Assembly (NCBI GenBank): GCA_002898855.1
Contig: BEIR01000073.1
Location: 1 to 6,646 of the forward strand
DNA length: 6,646 nucleotides
Reading direction: 5' to 3'
Origin: a bacterium HR41
GTDB taxonomy: Bacteria; Actinomycetota; Thermoleophilia; Solirubrobacterales; Thermoleophilaceae
Shown: in pieces, positions 5,693 to 6,646 of the stretch
How positions within the stretch are numbered: the stretch's first letter is position 1
Layout: each line of letters starts with the position of its first letter
Position numbers and translations under genes: made by a program
The notes under the pieces: model-generated
Database searches by the model: none
Told to the model about the DNA's origin: nothing
Seen by the model: the letters and a program-made list of their open reading frames with translations, nothing else

Positions 5693-6646
5693 TCAAACAC
5701 TTGGGTTCGGCGCATGATCGTCATCAAGCGTGCACAGACCGAGCCGAGCTCGAAGATCGCTGTGGATGTGCGCTGCGACGGCGGCAGCGAGCTTGTCGAG
5801 CTGCCGCTGACGACAAGTGTGAAAGGACAGCGAACTGCGGCTGGCAGCAACGCGTGCCTGCATGTCGCGGCTAGTCGGCGCGGCCGTCGTGTGCACTACG
5901 GGTGCGCGAGACGGAGGATTGGCCACGGTCGGAGGCGGGTGCGCAGCGAATTCACGGAGCCAGTCGATAACTGCACCCCGCACTTTGTCCCCCTCCAAAA
6001 CCCCGTGCCAGGAGGTACCCACCACTGCGCCAAGGGCGCAGCCATCGGGCTCGGCGTCATCGTCTGAGACGAAGACGGGGAGCGGGGTGGTGGCGGTGTC
6101 GGTGGCGTTGCGGGTGTCGGCGCCTTCGCTCGCGGCGCTGTGCGCTGGCGGATCCAGGCGTGCGTTGCGTGGCTCGAGCGCAGCCCGGCTCGCGCTTGGG
6201 CGCGGCCTCCCATGCCTGATCTCGTACCCCTCAGCCGGGGCGCCGCCGAAGAGCGGCGAGTGGCCGCGGCGGCGGCGGACGATCTTGTGACGCTCGAACA
6301 CCGTTTCTACTGGTAGGAGGCCGAGGCCGGGCACCGTGCCGCGGCGCGACTCGACCTCGTCGACGATCCGCTCGCCGAGCATCTGGTAGCCGCCGCAGAT
6401 CCCGAGGATCGGGCGGCCGGCGCGGGCGCGGCGCACAAGCGCGTCGGCCAGACCGTCGCGGCGCAGCAGCTCGAGATCCTCGACCGCTGCCTTCGTTCCC
6501 GGCAAGATCACGAGGTCGGCGCGCTCGATGTCGGCCGGCGAGCGCGTGTAGTAGACCCGCACCCCCGGCTCGAAGCGCAGCGGGTCGAAATCGGTGAAGT
6601 TGCTGATCCAGCGCAGGCGCACGATCGCGATGTCGAGCGTCGGCAG
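5693..6646 (-). CDS. cobQ: Cobyric acid synthase CobQ, C-terminal glutamine amidotransferase part (5' end cut off by window edge)
   Basis: CobQ amidates four carboxylates of adenosylcobyrinic acid a,c-diamide, using ammonia from glutamine, in cobalamin biosynthesis. The 317 visible residues begin in frame at the right edge with the linker signature ISNFTDFDPL (14-23), then LVILPGTKA (45-53), the nucleophile elbow GICGGYQ with Cys84, GLLPVETVFE (109-118), GYEIRHGR (140-147) and GTSWHG with the presumed catalytic His214. The final helix RQRQLDKLAAAVAAHI (279-294) matches the usual CobQ C-terminus, so the 3' end is intact. Two low-complexity stretches are unusual: residues 148-188, between GYEIRHGR and the His, and proline/serine-rich residues 235-274, before the last helix. 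The N-terminal dethiobiotin-synthetase-like ATPase domain lies outside the window. The gene shares the strand of the cas operon but is separated from it by 542 bases, so a functional link is not implied. Confidence 0.93.
   Translation of the reverse strand: MPTLDIAIVRLRWISNFTDFDPLRFEPGVRVYYTRSPADIERADLVILPGTKAAVEDLELLRRDGLADALVRRARAGRPILGICGGYQMLGERIVDEVESRRGTVPGLGLLPVETVFERHKIVRRRRGHSPLFGGAPAEGYEIRHGRPRPSASRAALEPRNARLDPPAHSAASEGADTRNATDTATTPLPVFVSDDDAEPDGCALGAVVGTSWHGVLEGDKVRGAVIDWLREFAAHPPPTVANPPSRAPVVHTTAAPTSRDMQARVAASRSSLSFHTCRQRQLDKLAAAVAAHIHSDLRARLGLCTLDDDHAPNPSV

Noticed and set aside
5487..5696. 69-codon minus-strand frame whose TTG overlaps the cobQ stop (TTGA)
   Set aside because: The overlap hints at coupling, but there is no ribosome site, no domain, and many non-preferred codons, so it is more likely non-coding.
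5080..5874. 264-codon open frame on the plus strand across the gap and into cobQ
   Set aside because: It overlaps the intact ends of csb1 and cobQ, the peptide is arginine- and alanine-rich without recognisable motifs, and codon bias does not support it.

Overview
The window holds part of a type I-G (formerly I-U) CRISPR-Cas effector operon next to the end of a cobalamin-biosynthesis gene, all on the minus strand. The DNA is GC-rich, with codon third positions dominated by G and C and GTG starts on two of the three cas genes. A cobyric acid synthase with a GTxWHG-type catalytic-histidine motif fits a high-GC actinobacterium, possibly a deep-branching one such as Thermoleophilia. That placement is a weak inference.

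Layout in the direction of transcription (right to left). 6646-5693: the C-terminal 317 residues of CobQ, cut by the right edge. 5692-5151: a 542-base gap with no convincing gene, no CRISPR repeat and no tRNA, but with a short AT-rich palindrome. 5150-3945: csb1 (the Cas7 backbone subunit). 3920-2355: csb2 (the Cas5-Cas6 fusion). 2358-1: cas3, overlapping the end of csb2 by four bases and running off the left edge. The cas3 reading frame is open for 786 codons without a stop.

How the genes work together, from knowledge of the family: Csb2 cuts the CRISPR transcript and caps the guide, Csb1 multimerises along the spacer, and a large subunit (Csx17/Cas8 type, not in this window) completes the complex. 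Cas3 is then recruited to unwind and degrade target DNA. The helicase motifs of Cas3 begin near residue 50, so there is no N-terminal HD nuclease. The last visible residues look like the start of a C-terminal HD domain, interrupted by the window edge. The large subunit, cas4/cas1, cas2 and the array are not visible and would be expected beyond the left edge.

The known system explains most of the window. The signals it does not explain are a perfect 13-bp inverted repeat inside csb1, an in-phase A-AAA-AAG heptamer inside cas3, and two low-complexity insertions in CobQ.
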